A DNA stretch of 64,000 bases from Intrasporangiaceae bacterium (GTDB taxonomy: Bacteria > Actinomycetota > Actinomycetes > Actinomycetales > Dermatophilaceae): positions 1 to 64,000 of the forward strand of contig JAJPIW010000013.1 in assembly GCA_021324575.1 (NCBI GenBank), read 5' to 3'. Position 1 is the first letter of the stretch, and every line of letters begins with the position of its first letter. Of the stretch, positions 1-7,562 are shown piece after piece. Below the pieces are notes generated by a model. That model did not search any database, was not told the origin of the DNA, and saw only the letters and a program-made list of their open reading frames with translations. The position numbers were made by a program, and so were the translations under genes.

Positions 1-138
1 CGGTGTACGCGGCGCAGCGTCGAGCGTGAAGTAGCACGCCATCACATCCACGTTGTTCGCATCGGCCGCTCCGTCCGAGTCGAGCGACGCGAGCTCAACC
101 GCTACCTCCAGTCCCTTAGGGACCCCGATGAAGGGTAG
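1..138 (+). CDS. Excisionase-like HTH protein, C-terminal part (gene starts before the window)
   Basis: Frame 1 is open from the first base to a TAG at 136-138 and encodes 45 residues ending in RVERRELNRYLQSL. The pattern of a short helix, then HVVRIGRSVRVERREL, then a final helix is the C-terminal half of the MerR-like winged helix found in excisionases and other small HTH proteins. The ORF track misses it because it is truncated and short. Its last 11 bases overlap the ATG of the integrase, so the two are probably translationally coupled. In integrative elements such a protein usually sets recombination direction and represses or activates int. The N-terminal recognition helix lies outside the window, so the exact subfamily cannot be read. 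Confidence 0.72.
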   Translation, partial: RCTRRSVEREVARHHIHVVRIGRSVRVERRELNRYLQSLRDPDEG

Positions 139-1405
139 ACGGCGACTCTCCCCCGAAGAGACCACCTCGTCCAAGTACCGGGGAAAGGACGGTCGCTGGC
201 ACGCGCGGGTGACCATGGGGACGCGGTCGGATGGCCGTCCTGATCGCAAGCACATCAGTCGAAGCGCCAAGGGCGATCTCGACCGGGCAGTCCGAGCGCT
301 GGAACGATCACGGGACACTGGCCAGTACACATGGACCGAGTCCGATCCCACACTTGGTCAGTGGCTGGAGCACTGGCTCGAGAATGTCCTGCCATCCACG
401 GTCCGATGGAAGACGCTGTCGACGTACCGAAGCCAGATGGGAGTGCACATCGTTCCTGTGTTGGGTTCCGTTCGACTCAGCTCGTTGCGCCCGGAAACCC
501 TGGAACAGCACTATCGGCGAATGCTGGACGCCGGCAGCTCGGCCAGCCTCGTCCACGCCGTCCATCGTGTGCTCCGATCCGGGCTGAATGAAGCGGTACG
601 GCGGCAGCGTCTTGCTTCGAACCCAGCCATGATCGCTCGACCGCCCCGCATTCCCAGGCGGGAGGTCCAACCGCTCACCAGGGACGAGTGCGTGGCGATC
701 CTTGGGGCCGCTCGCACTCGCAGAAACGCTGCGCGCTGGTCAGTCGCGCTGTCGCTTGGTCTACGACAGGGCGAGGCCCTCGGTATCCAGTGGCGTGACA
801 TCGACTTCGACAACGGCACTATGCGCATCCAGCGAGCCGTCCAGCGTCAAACCTGGGAGCACGGGTGCCGCCTCGTAGCTGGCGGTTCCCAGCCCTCGTG
901 TGGCCGGAAGCGTGGGGCTGACTGTCCAAGTCGGCGAAATGGCGGCATCCGCCTGGTAGAGACGAAGACCAACGCCTCTAGGCGCTCCATCTCGCTGCCG
1001 CCACCCTTGGTTGAAGAACTGCGGATCCACCGTCGTGACCAGGCGCAGGAGCGACTGCGGGTTGGCCCCGCGTGGACCAGTTCCCTCGATCTGACTTTTC
1101 CTGACGAAGCCGGTCGCCCGATGGACCCAGCTCGCGACTGGCGTGAGTGGAAGGCAATTTTGGGAGCCGCTGGGGTGCGTGATGCCCGACTGCACGATGC
1201 CCGGCATACAGCAGCGACCCTGCTCCTGGTGCAGGGCGTTGACCTCCGAACGGTCATGGCAATCATGGGATGGACGGAGATGGCGACGGCCCAGCGCTAC
1301 TCCCACGCGGTCGACGAACTTCGGGTGGAGGCGGCTCGGCGAATAGGGGCTGCACTGTGGCCCGGAACCGCGACCCGAGACATCACCATGCCCCTTAACA
1401 GTTGA
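128..1405 (+). CDS. int: Tyrosine-type site-specific integrase
   Basis: This 425-residue phage/ICE integrase catalyses insertion and excision of the element. An N-terminal Arm-type DNA-binding segment (YRGKDGRWHARV) is followed by a SAM-like core-binding domain (about residues 75-165) and a catalytic domain. The tyrosine recombinase residues are visible: Arg213 in GLRQGEALG, His356 and Arg359 in HDARH, Trp382 in MGWTE and Tyr391 in QRYSH. A Cys-rich insertion near residue 245 (about GCRLVAGGSQPSCG) occurs in many actinobacterial integrases. The track's ATG at 53 would add 25 Ser/Ala-rich residues that overlap the excisionase; the ATG at 128, with AGGG upstream, is preferred. The overlap with the HTH gene is the classic xis-int arrangement. 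No attachment site was identified in the window. Confidence 0.93.
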   Translation: MKGRRRLSPEETTSSKYRGKDGRWHARVTMGTRSDGRPDRKHISRSAKGDLDRAVRALERSRDTGQYTWTESDPTLGQWLEHWLENVLPSTVRWKTLSTYRSQMGVHIVPVLGSVRLSSLRPETLEQHYRRMLDAGSSASLVHAVHRVLRSGLNEAVRRQRLASNPAMIARPPRIPRREVQPLTRDECVAILGAARTRRNAARWSVALSLGLRQGEALGIQWRDIDFDNGTMRIQRAVQRQTWEHGCRLVAGGSQPSCGRKRGADCPSRRNGGIRLVETKTNASRRSISLPPPLVEELRIHRRDQAQERLRVGPAWTSSLDLTFPDEAGRPMDPARDWREWKAILGAAGVRDARLHDARHTAATLLLVQGVDLRTVMAIMGWTEMATAQRYSHAVDELRVEAARRIGAALWPGTATRDITMPLNS

Positions 1406-1526
1406 GAGTCACAGGGGACGCCTTGGCGCGGTGTTGGCCAGAGCCAGCACAAGGGGATCGTCAACGCGCGCGCCCAGCATGATGGAGCGTGAGCCGAAGT
1501 CCGTTGAGGCGGATGTGGTTACGGTG

Positions 1527-2147
1527 TCACCGGAGGAAGCCATACACGACGCCGGCGACAGTGGCGCCGATGAGGGCTCCACCTGCCAGCTGCATGACGC
1601 TGTGCCGTCCGTCGCGCCATCTTGCCCATCCGAGCACCGGCAAGAGCAGGGCTGCGGCGATGCCGGCACCGGGAACTTCGATGGCGAGAACGGCGACTAC
1701 CCCGGCGGCAACGGCCATGTGCATCGAGGCCTTCCACACCATGGTGGTGAGCCCCATGGCGACGAGGCCGCAGATCATCGCCAGGATGAGCCAGACCAGT
1801 GGGCGGGGAGCACCGGCCAGGTACAGCACGACCAGCGCGAAAGTGACCGCGCCGGCGGCGGACGCCATAAGTGCGGGTCGCTGAGAGCGGCGGACGACCT
1901 GTCGATCGTCGGCCGATCCGTTGCGAAGGGCGCGGAAGAGGATGAGGTAAGGAACGCCAACCACGAGAACGAGAGCGGCTAGCCACCAGGCGGCAGCGGC
2001 CAACAGGCTGGCGGCGTATTTGACGGCGAGATAGGCCATGAGCGCGAGGACTACGTTCGCGGGTGTCAGGGCACCAGCGATCAGCCGGGCAGCCGGGGTG
2101 CTTCGGGCGTTGTTCAACCGCGAATGGTCGTCTAGATCGGTCCGCAT
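1527..2147 (-). CDS. PAP2-like polytopic membrane protein
   Basis: This 206-residue membrane protein has about five or six hydrophobic segments. It resembles the PAP2 phosphatidic-acid-phosphatase family in its second half: an S-x-H element in KASMHMAV and a later R-x6-H-like element in ARWRDGRHSV, each beside a membrane helix. The classical first motif (K-x6-R-P) is not evident, so catalytic activity is uncertain. The start ATG abuts the TGA of the upstream DUF6545 gene with no gap, so it is the last gene of the XRE-ImmA/IrrE-DUF6545 operon. This position suggests it completes a membrane module governed by the regulator/protease pair. A plain uncharacterised integral membrane protein is the alternative. 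Confidence 0.6.
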   Translation of the reverse strand: MRTDLDDHSRLNNARSTPAARLIAGALTPANVVLALMAYLAVKYAASLLAAAAWWLAALVLVVGVPYLILFRALRNGSADDRQVVRRSQRPALMASAAGAVTFALVVLYLAGAPRPLVWLILAMICGLVAMGLTTMVWKASMHMAVAAGVVAVLAIEVPGAGIAAALLLPVLGWARWRDGRHSVMQLAGGALIGATVAGVVYGFLR

Positions 2148-3227
2148 TCAGTCTCTCCTTTGCGAGCGTTCGGCGCTTGTGAGGGCGTCGCTCAGGCTAA
2201 TTAGTGGTCGGGGCCACGGTGCCCGGTCCAGCTGGGTCAGGGCGTCCTTGGCGGAGACGGCACCGGGCATCATGGCCACAGGTTTACCCATGGCCCGAGC
2301 GAGTTCCATGAGAGTGCTCGGCATTGCCACTTGGTGTTCCTCGAGTCCGTCGGAGATCTCGATCAGGCGCCGCTGAGCTTTAAGCCGCGGGTCGAGAACT
2401 TGCGTGATCCGGTCCTGACGTAGCGGGAGGTGCACATGGGGATGCTGGTTCACGATCAGCCGCCACAGAGGATCCAGCCGGACGGTGAGCCGTCGTGCTG
2501 CCAGACGGTGCGCAAGGGCCGGCAGTACCGGGAGTGCGAGCAGGCCGGACGCCAACAAGATGAGAGGAACTGGGAAGAGCACGGTCGCCAGGCGGTCGAG
2601 GTAGGGCGTCGACCGCCGTACGATCTGGGCGACGGAACTGTGCGTCGTCCACATCAAGAGGACTGCGATCCCGGACCAGGCCGAGGCCCCGATGAGGGCT
2701 ATGGCCACGGCTGCCGGAGGGTCTGTGCCCCGAGCCGAACGAAAGCTCTGGTGCGCGTATCGGGCCACGCCAACCTCGAACCATGCAAGGTAGAGGTAGA
2801 TCGTCACGATGTAGACGAGGCTCGCCAAGTGGCGGGGGGCCTCGCCCAGGTCTGCTAGCTCGACGGTGTGGATCGGGGCTGCGAGCCAAGCCGCAGAGGA
2901 TGTTGCCGCGGTGGCCGCGCTGACGGCGTAAATGGCGCGCCGTTGGCCCTCAGGTATGTCCGAGTGACGAGTGCCCAAGAGGTAGATCTGCGCGCTGGCC
3001 ACGGCAACGCATAGCGCTAAGCGGCTGCCAAGGTTCGTAACGTTGGAGATGTTCACCCACTCGTCCAGCCGGATGCGGTTGAAGTGAGCGGTGGCGGCAA
3101 TGGCGAGCGCCACCACGGAGACTGCCAAAGCGGTGCGCCAGGTGGCGGGTCTGCGGCGTGCCCGAACGCCCCTGTAAGCCCCAGCGCCCCAGAGCGCCAC
3201 GACCGTGAACACTTCGAGGGCGTTCAT
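2148..3227 (-). CDS. MAB_1171c/DUF6545-family membrane protein
   Basis: The product is 359 residues. The N-terminal two thirds holds about seven hydrophobic helices, with small basic loops such as RGVRARRR. The C-terminal third is soluble and contains DPLWRLIVNQHPHVHLPLRQDR, followed by a helical segment rich in charged residues. This architecture matches the actinobacterial family named MAB_1171c putative transporter (DUF6545), typically encoded with an XRE regulator and an ImmA/IrrE protease, as here. The start was moved from the track's 3263 to the ATG at 3225-3227 because that ATG overlaps the TGA of the protease gene (ATGA), giving tight coupling. The substrate is unknown and transport is only the family's working name. 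Confidence 0.75.
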   Translation of the reverse strand: MNALEVFTVVALWGAGAYRGVRARRRPATWRTALAVSVVALAIAATAHFNRIRLDEWVNISNVTNLGSRLALCVAVASAQIYLLGTRHSDIPEGQRRAIYAVSAATAATSSAAWLAAPIHTVELADLGEAPRHLASLVYIVTIYLYLAWFEVGVARYAHQSFRSARGTDPPAAVAIALIGASAWSGIAVLLMWTTHSSVAQIVRRSTPYLDRLATVLFPVPLILLASGLLALPVLPALAHRLAARRLTVRLDPLWRLIVNQHPHVHLPLRQDRITQVLDPRLKAQRRLIEISDGLEEHQVAMPSTLMELARAMGKPVAMMPGAVSAKDALTQLDRAPWPRPLISLSDALTSAERSQRRD

Positions 3228-3733
3228 CTCAGTCGCGCGGATAGCCTTGAAGAGGCTTGCCACTCTGCCGCGCGGGCACAGTCATCGAGTGCGACCGCGA
3301 GCGATGTTCCGACGTACTCAGCTGCAGCTTCCTCGTGGTTGCTGTACCCGGTGCGTTGCAGCATCTTCCGCGTCGTGTCCATTGGGAGAGAGGGCGCTAA
3401 GGCGGCAAGAAGTTTCGGGCTCAGGCTGCTGTGGAACGCCGGGTCGTGGTGCAGCAGTAGGTGACCAACTTCGTGGCAAAGGACGGCACAGCGCCTGGTC
3501 GGTGACGCACCCAATGGGACGAGCAAGTAGTCGTACTGGAGGGTGGGGATCCAGGCGCCCGAGGGCGCGTTACCCGTTAGAAGGACCTCAATGACTCGCA
3601 CGTCCCTCTCGCGGGAACGAGCCAAGCTGTCAACCAGGCCGTCGATCGTGCCGCTCTCGCGGATAAGAGCCCGCCCCGTGCGTACCGCCTCGCGCAGCCG
3701 AACGCTCGCGCGATGACGTTCAGTCCTCGCCAT
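3224..3733 (-). CDS. ImmA/IrrE-family zinc metallopeptidase
   Basis: The product is 169 residues and contains CHEVGHLLLHHDP, the HExxH zinc site of the COG2856/M78 ImmA-IrrE family. Known members (Bacillus ImmA, Deinococcus IrrE) cleave or antagonise XRE-type repressors after a stress signal. The start is set at 3733 (MARTERHR) rather than the track's 3799, which would overlap the regulator gene by 80 bases; the chosen start overlaps it by 14. The gene lies between an XRE regulator and a polytopic membrane protein in one operon. The simplest reading is that this protease inactivates the upstream repressor in response to a cue, possibly one sensed at the membrane. The cleavage target is inferred only from position. 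Confidence 0.85.
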   Translation of the reverse strand: MARTERHRASVRLREAVRTGRALIRESGTIDGLVDSLARSRERDVRVIEVLLTGNAPSGAWIPTLQYDYLLVPLGASPTRRCAVLCHEVGHLLLHHDPAFHSSLSPKLLAALAPSLPMDTTRKMLQRTGYSNHEEAAAEYVGTSLAVALDDCARAAEWQASSRLSARLR

Positions 3734-4133
3734 TGCTTTTGCCTTCCATGCGCTGAATCTCCTTGAGCGCGCCGAGCAGTTGCACCAGACCTTCCGCATC
3801 TAGGTCTCCGCGGAGGCGCAGGCCGCCCATACGACGAAGCTGAGAGAGGGCTTCAAGGTCCTCATTCACGCGCTTCTCCTCGGCGCTGTCGAAGAAGTAG
3901 CCGACGGGGACGCCGAAGACCTTCGCGATGCCCGCGAGGAGGCGCGCCGACGGGTTGTCGCGACGACCGTTACGCAGGTTGCTGAGGTGCTGAACTGTTA
4001 CGGGCACGCCGCCGGCAGCCAGTTCACGTACCACGACCTCGTTCGTGTACCAGCCCCGTCCGTCGGGCTGAGGGATGGTCCGGAAAAGGCGCTGGAGTTT
4101 GTTCGCGAGATCGGGGATGCCCGCACTGTCCAT
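3720..4133 (-). CDS. XRE-family HTH transcriptional regulator
   Basis: This 137-residue protein has an N-terminal Cro/C1-type helix-turn-helix. The segment VQHLSNLRNGRRDNPSARLL is a typical recognition helix plus turn, followed by AKVFGVPVGYFF as in many actinobacterial XRE regulators. The C-terminal part is helical. I prefer the ATG at 4133 (MDSAGIPDLANKL) over the track's 4166. The family normally starts close to this helix, and an 18-bp palindrome then falls just upstream of the gene instead of inside it. It heads the leftward operon with the ImmA/IrrE protease, which is the usual partner of a cleavable repressor. Autoregulation through the palindrome is likely but inferred. Confidence 0.82.
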   Translation of the reverse strand: MDSAGIPDLANKLQRLFRTIPQPDGRGWYTNEVVVRELAAGGVPVTVQHLSNLRNGRRDNPSARLLAGIAKVFGVPVGYFFDSAEEKRVNEDLEALSQLRRMGGLRLRGDLDAEGLVQLLGALKEIQRMEGKSNGED

Positions 4134-4160
4134 AGCCCGATGGTACTCACGCCCCACGGA

Positions 4161-4178
4161 ATGCATCTACAGATACAT
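4161..4178. promoter_or_regulatory. Imperfect palindrome upstream of the XRE operon (candidate operator)
   Basis: ATGCATCTACAGATACAT has two 8-base arms matching at 7 of 8 positions. It lies about 28 bases before the preferred ATG of the XRE gene and in an AT-richer patch than its surroundings. The position suits an autoregulatory operator for the XRE repressor. No footprint data are available, so this is inference from symmetry and location. Confidence 0.45.
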
Positions 4179-4339
4179 TTCATTAAGCCAGAAAAGCATC
4201 AAACGCGCCGATGGTCTATCGTGGTGGGGGTGGTGCCGTCACCGGACTCCCCAAACGCAGGCCAACCCCGCAGGGTGGACGCCGACCACTACCTCCTGTC
4301 GAGGCCCTGGGCGACTAGCCGCGACCTCGATGAAACCAA

Positions 4340-4379
4340 ATCCCCGCTGCTGCGGCCGGCTGGCCGCAGCAGCGGGGAT
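4340..4379. terminator. Perfect 18-bp stem hairpin between the XRE operon and the pilus operon
   Basis: ATCCCCGCTGCTGCGGCC pairs perfectly with GGCCGCAGCAGCGGGGAT across a 4-base loop (GGCT). On the minus strand the stem is followed by TTTGGTTT, so it resembles an intrinsic terminator for leftward transcription. On the plus strand there is no T-run. It separates the leftward XRE operon from the rightward Tad operon. The rest of 4167-4523 holds no gene. The stem is much longer and more perfect than usual terminators, so a recombination or protein-binding site is an alternative. Confidence 0.5.
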
Positions 4380-4523
4380 CGCGCCCTACACGCTGTGAGA
4401 TCACGCCTAGAAGGTGCGTTCCGTGGCGCCTGTAGAGCACTGGTTGCTCGCGATCGACTCAGCCGTAGGTGTCCCCTCAGGGCCCAATCGGAGCCTTAGA
4501 GCAATGAAATCGAGGAGGAACAG

Positions 4524-5099
4524 ATGACGACCCGAAGTCGAAGCTGCGCCGTCGGTCTCACCATGACCCTGTCCGCAGTGACGCTGACCTCGGCCTGCAA
4601 CGAGCCCGAGCCACCTGCAGCGACCTCGACAACCAGCACCACGTTGGCGCCCACGTCGACGACCAGCACGACGTCGTCCCCAACGTCGCTCCCTCCGGCC
4701 GAGAAGGACCTCATGTCGGCGGAGGAGATGATTGGGCGCTACTGGCGTGTCCTCGACGAGCTAGCCGCCGATCCGAAGAAGAGTCTGAACCTAGTCGCCA
4801 CCGTGGCACGCGACCAGGCGGCGAGTCAGGCCCGCAACACGCTTGGGACCTATCAAGCCAAAGGCTGGACTCTGGTGGGTCGAACGATTGTCGACTCTCC
4901 GACCGCGACCACAAAGGACGGCAAGACCTTCTCGGTTTCGGCGTGCATCGACGTCAGCAGGGTCAACATCGTGGACAAGGCGGGCAAGTCCGTCGTGCGG
5001 CCGGAGCGCCCAGATCGTCTGCGGTATCCGTACACCGTTGTGAAGGCGCCGCAGGGGTTCTTCGTCACAGTCGACATGCTCAAGGGGAAACCATGCTGA
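4524..5099 (+). CDS. Putative lipoprotein with Ser/Thr-rich linker, first gene of the Tad locus
   Basis: The product is 191 residues. It has a short basic N-terminus, a hydrophobic core and a lipobox-like LTSAC that places the lipidated cysteine near residue 25. A low-complexity Thr/Ser/Pro linker (about 30-58) would span the cell wall. The remainder (about 60-191) is a compact domain beginning AEEMIGRYWRVLDELAADP, which looks like an NTF2-type small secreted domain. A GGAGG ribosome-binding site lies 7 bases before the ATG. Its last 7 bases overlap the next gene, so it belongs to the pilus operon. Its role there is unknown; it may be a surface-anchored accessory protein of the Tad machine. 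Confidence 0.7.
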   Translation: MTTRSRSCAVGLTMTLSAVTLTSACNEPEPPAATSTTSTTLAPTSTTSTTSSPTSLPPAEKDLMSAEEMIGRYWRVLDELAADPKKSLNLVATVARDQAASQARNTLGTYQAKGWTLVGRTIVDSPTATTKDGKTFSVSACIDVSRVNIVDKAGKSVVRPERPDRLRYPYTVVKAPQGFFVTVDMLKGKPC

Positions 5100-6019
5100 G
5101 ACGCGCCATGTCTGCCCTAGCGATTGCGGTTGCTCTGCTTGGTTGGGCAGGGCCAGCGTTCGCCACGGACCCTCCGGTCACATGCCCTCCAGGCACGAGT
5201 CCTGATCCTTGGAGTGGGGAGTGCATCATCGTCGTTACCGCCCCCGATGGCGGGGGCGGTGGCGGCGGGGGCCCCGGTCGTGACGTCGACCCCGTCTCCC
5301 TGCCAAGGTGTGCGTGGATCTTGACCTCGCCGACCAAGGTGGTGCCCTGCTCTTCGTCGGATGGATGGTGGGTTCAGTCGCAGCAGTGCTACGCCAAGGT
5401 GTTGCAGCCGAAGCCGCCGTTCAGTGACCCGGCCTGGGGTGGGCGCACGACCGGCCAGGTCTACGAGTGCACTAGACCGGTGGGTATCGGTCCGGTTTCC
5501 GGGATCGCCTTCTGGATTTGGCTGGCCACGCCACCGAACGGTGCGCCGCCGGACCCGCAGGTGCTGGCACGGCAGGCGGTCGCGCGGATGAACCTCCGCG
5601 CCATCAGCATCGGCATCGTGCCGGAGCCCGGAGCGGGAAGCGTTGGGATCATAGGGATGCCAACGTGGATGTGGGCACAGAATCCTGGGGCGACGACGTG
5701 GGGGCCGCAGACGCAGTCCGCGTCGGCAGGGGGCTTCACGGTCACGGCCACCGCGAAGGCGGAGCGCACGGTCTGGACGATGGGCGACGGCGCCACGGTC
5801 ACGTGCACCGGGCCAGGCACGCCGTATGCCGACTCCTACGGCAAACAGTCGTCCCCGACCTGCGGGCACACCTACACCCGGCAAGGCACCTACACGGTGC
5901 GGGCCACGACCTACTGGGTCGTCACCTGGGTAGGGATCGGCCTGAGCGGCACGATCCCGTTGGACTTCACCGACACGACCACGATCAGCATGGGCGAAGC
6001 CCAGGTGCTGAGCAGCTGA
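5093..6019 (+). CDS. Secreted protein with a PKD-like C-terminal domain
   Basis: Starting at the ATG at 5093, the product is 308 residues with a clear Sec signal peptide (MSALAIAVALLGWAGPAFA). A Gly-rich stretch of about 9 glycines near residue 60 follows. A beta-rich region comes after that, ending in a segment resembling a PKD/Ig-like fold (CGHTYTRQGTYTVRATTYW, preceded by GDGATVTC). The track's start at 4943 would overlap the lipoprotein by over 150 bases without a signal peptide, so it is rejected. Position within the pilus operon suggests an exported accessory or adhesin-like component. No catalytic motif is visible. Confidence 0.72.
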   Translation: MLRRAMSALAIAVALLGWAGPAFATDPPVTCPPGTSPDPWSGECIIVVTAPDGGGGGGGGPGRDVDPVSLPRCAWILTSPTKVVPCSSSDGWWVQSQQCYAKVLQPKPPFSDPAWGGRTTGQVYECTRPVGIGPVSGIAFWIWLATPPNGAPPDPQVLARQAVARMNLRAISIGIVPEPGAGSVGIIGMPTWMWAQNPGATTWGPQTQSASAGGFTVTATAKAERTVWTMGDGATVTCTGPGTPYADSYGKQSSPTCGHTYTRQGTYTVRATTYWVVTWVGIGLSGTIPLDFTDTTTISMGEAQVLSS

Positions 6020-6038
6020 GCAGCTCGAGGGGGAACCG

Positions 6039-6758
6039 ATGGCTCTGACCACAGAGACGGCCGACTCCGCCGGTGTGAGCGGGGGGCGAGGCACGCGACC
6101 GGACCGCCGGCGTCGAGCCAAGAGCGGCGCAGACGGCGACCAGGCATCGGTGACGCCGGCGCCGAAGCTTCGTCGTCGACCGGTGTTGGTCGCCGCGTCG
6201 GTTGCGGCCGTCATCCTCGGCGCACTGCTGGGGGCATGGGCGTGGTCGTCGACGGCCAACACCCACGAGGTGGTGGCGCTGCGCCTGACTGTCCCCCGCG
6301 GGGAAACGATCACCCAAGGGGACCTGATGACGGTCCAGGTGGGGTTGGATCCCGCCCTCAAGAGCATTCCGGGCGACCGCCTGGGGAGCCTGGTGGGTCA
6401 GCGCGCGGCGATGGACATGGCCGCCGGCAGCCTGGTCACTGCCGCCGACGTGACCACGAAGGTCCTCCCCGGCAAGGGCATGTCGGTGGTGGGGGTCGCG
6501 CTACCGCCCTCGCTGATGCCGGGGGAGGCGTTGCTGGCCGGCGACCAGGTGCGCATCGTGGCTACTCCGGGGCAGCAGGGCGACGTGGGACAGGAGCCCC
6601 CCGAGCCCATCTCCGCGACCGTGGTGGGGCTCTACCCGAACGGTGAGAACGGGCAGACGGTGGTCTCCGTCGAGGTGCCGCAGGAGCAGGCCGCGGAGCT
6701 GGCGGCTCGGGCGGCAACGGGCAAGGTGGCGCTGGTCCTGGACAGCCGGGAGCGCTGA
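6039..6758 (+). CDS. SAF-domain protein (CpaB/RcpC-like pilus assembly factor)
   Basis: The product is 239 residues. A basic cytoplasmic N-terminus is followed by one transmembrane helix (about 48-70). A SAF domain (about 75-140) carries the typical RLTVPRGETITQGDLMTVQV and GQRAAMDMAAGSLVTAADV segments. SAF proteins of the CpaB/FlgA type chaperone pilin or hold the secretin of Flp pili; in monoderms they sit in the membrane facing outward. A GGGGGAA ribosome-binding site precedes the ATG. The gene lies 3 bases upstream of the CpaE-like gene and 19 after the secreted protein. The order SAF-CpaE-CpaF-TadB-TadC is a standard Tad cluster. Confidence 0.85.
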   Translation: MALTTETADSAGVSGGRGTRPDRRRRAKSGADGDQASVTPAPKLRRRPVLVAASVAAVILGALLGAWAWSSTANTHEVVALRLTVPRGETITQGDLMTVQVGLDPALKSIPGDRLGSLVGQRAAMDMAAGSLVTAADVTTKVLPGKGMSVVGVALPPSLMPGEALLAGDQVRIVATPGQQGDVGQEPPEPISATVVGLYPNGENGQTVVSVEVPQEQAAELAARAATGKVALVLDSRER

Positions 6759-6761
6759 GCT

Positions 6762-7562
6762 ATGGCCCTGATCGTGCTGTTCTCCGCCTCCGGGTCGCCC
6801 GGGGTCACCGCCTCGGCCCTGGGGCTGGCCCTCACCTGGTGGCGGCCGGTGCTGCTGGTCGAAGGCGACCCGACGGGCGGGTCGGCTGTTTTCGCCGGCT
6901 ACCTGCGTGCTGAGTCGGCGCCGACCAACTCGCTGATCGATCTGGCGATAGCGCAGCGACACGGGCAGCTGAGCCAGGCGATCGCCGAGTCCACGGTGCG
7001 GATGCCAGGCCCGCCCGACGCGGCGGTCTCCCTGCTGCCGGGCACCCGCGCGCACGGGCAAGCCCGCAGCCTGCTGCCGTTGTGGGAGACCCTCGCCGCG
7101 GAGCTGAAGGCCTTGGAGGCCACGGGCCAGGACGTCATCGTCGACGCGGGACGGCTCGGCCTGGCCGGGAGCCCGGAGCCTCTGATCTACGCGGCCGATC
7201 TGGCCCTGATGGTGACCCGGACCGACCTGGTGTCCCTGTCGGCGGCACGGTCGTGGGCCGAGACACTGCGAACCGGGTTCGAAGGAGTCGGCGGGACGTC
7301 GTCGCTGGGCTTGCTGCTCGTGGGGGAGGGGGAGCCCTACTCCGCGCGGGACGTCCAGAAGGTCCTGCAGATCCCGGTGGTCGCCTCCCTGGCCCAGGAC
7401 CTCGCGGCCGCCGACGTGTTCGCGAAGGGCGCCAAGGCCCCGCGCCGATTCGACTCCTCCCGCCTCGTCCGCAGCCTCACCGCGGCGCGGACCTCGATCC
7501 AGTCCGCGGTGACCACCAACCGTGGCCAGCTCGCCACGCAGATCGTCGGGGGGACCGGATGA
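6762..7562 (+). CDS. CpaE/MinD-like P-loop protein lacking the Walker lysine
   Basis: This 266-residue protein has the overall fold order of MinD/ParA/CpaE proteins. The N-terminal P-loop region reads LFSASGSPGVTASALGLAL, where a functional deviant Walker A would read KGGxGKT. The lysines and the final T/S context are lost, so nucleotide hydrolysis is doubtful. Later elements such as DVIVDAGRLG and LALMVTRTDLVSLSAA match the Walker B and switch regions of the family. CpaE proteins localise the Tad machine to a cell position. It overlaps cpaF by ATGA, so the pair is co-translated. A non-hydrolysing scaffold is the likeliest state. Confidence 0.75.
   Translation: MALIVLFSASGSPGVTASALGLALTWWRPVLLVEGDPTGGSAVFAGYLRAESAPTNSLIDLAIAQRHGQLSQAIAESTVRMPGPPDAAVSLLPGTRAHGQARSLLPLWETLAAELKALEATGQDVIVDAGRLGLAGSPEPLIYAADLALMVTRTDLVSLSAARSWAETLRTGFEGVGGTSSLGLLLVGEGEPYSARDVQKVLQIPVVASLAQDLAAADVFAKGAKAPRRFDSSRLVRSLTAARTSIQSAVTTNRGQLATQIVGGTG

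Noticed and set aside
7082-7558. 159-residue N-terminal extension of CpaF in the track
   Set aside because: It overlaps the CpaE-like gene in another frame. The ATG at 7559 gives the same ATGA coupling seen at the next junctions.
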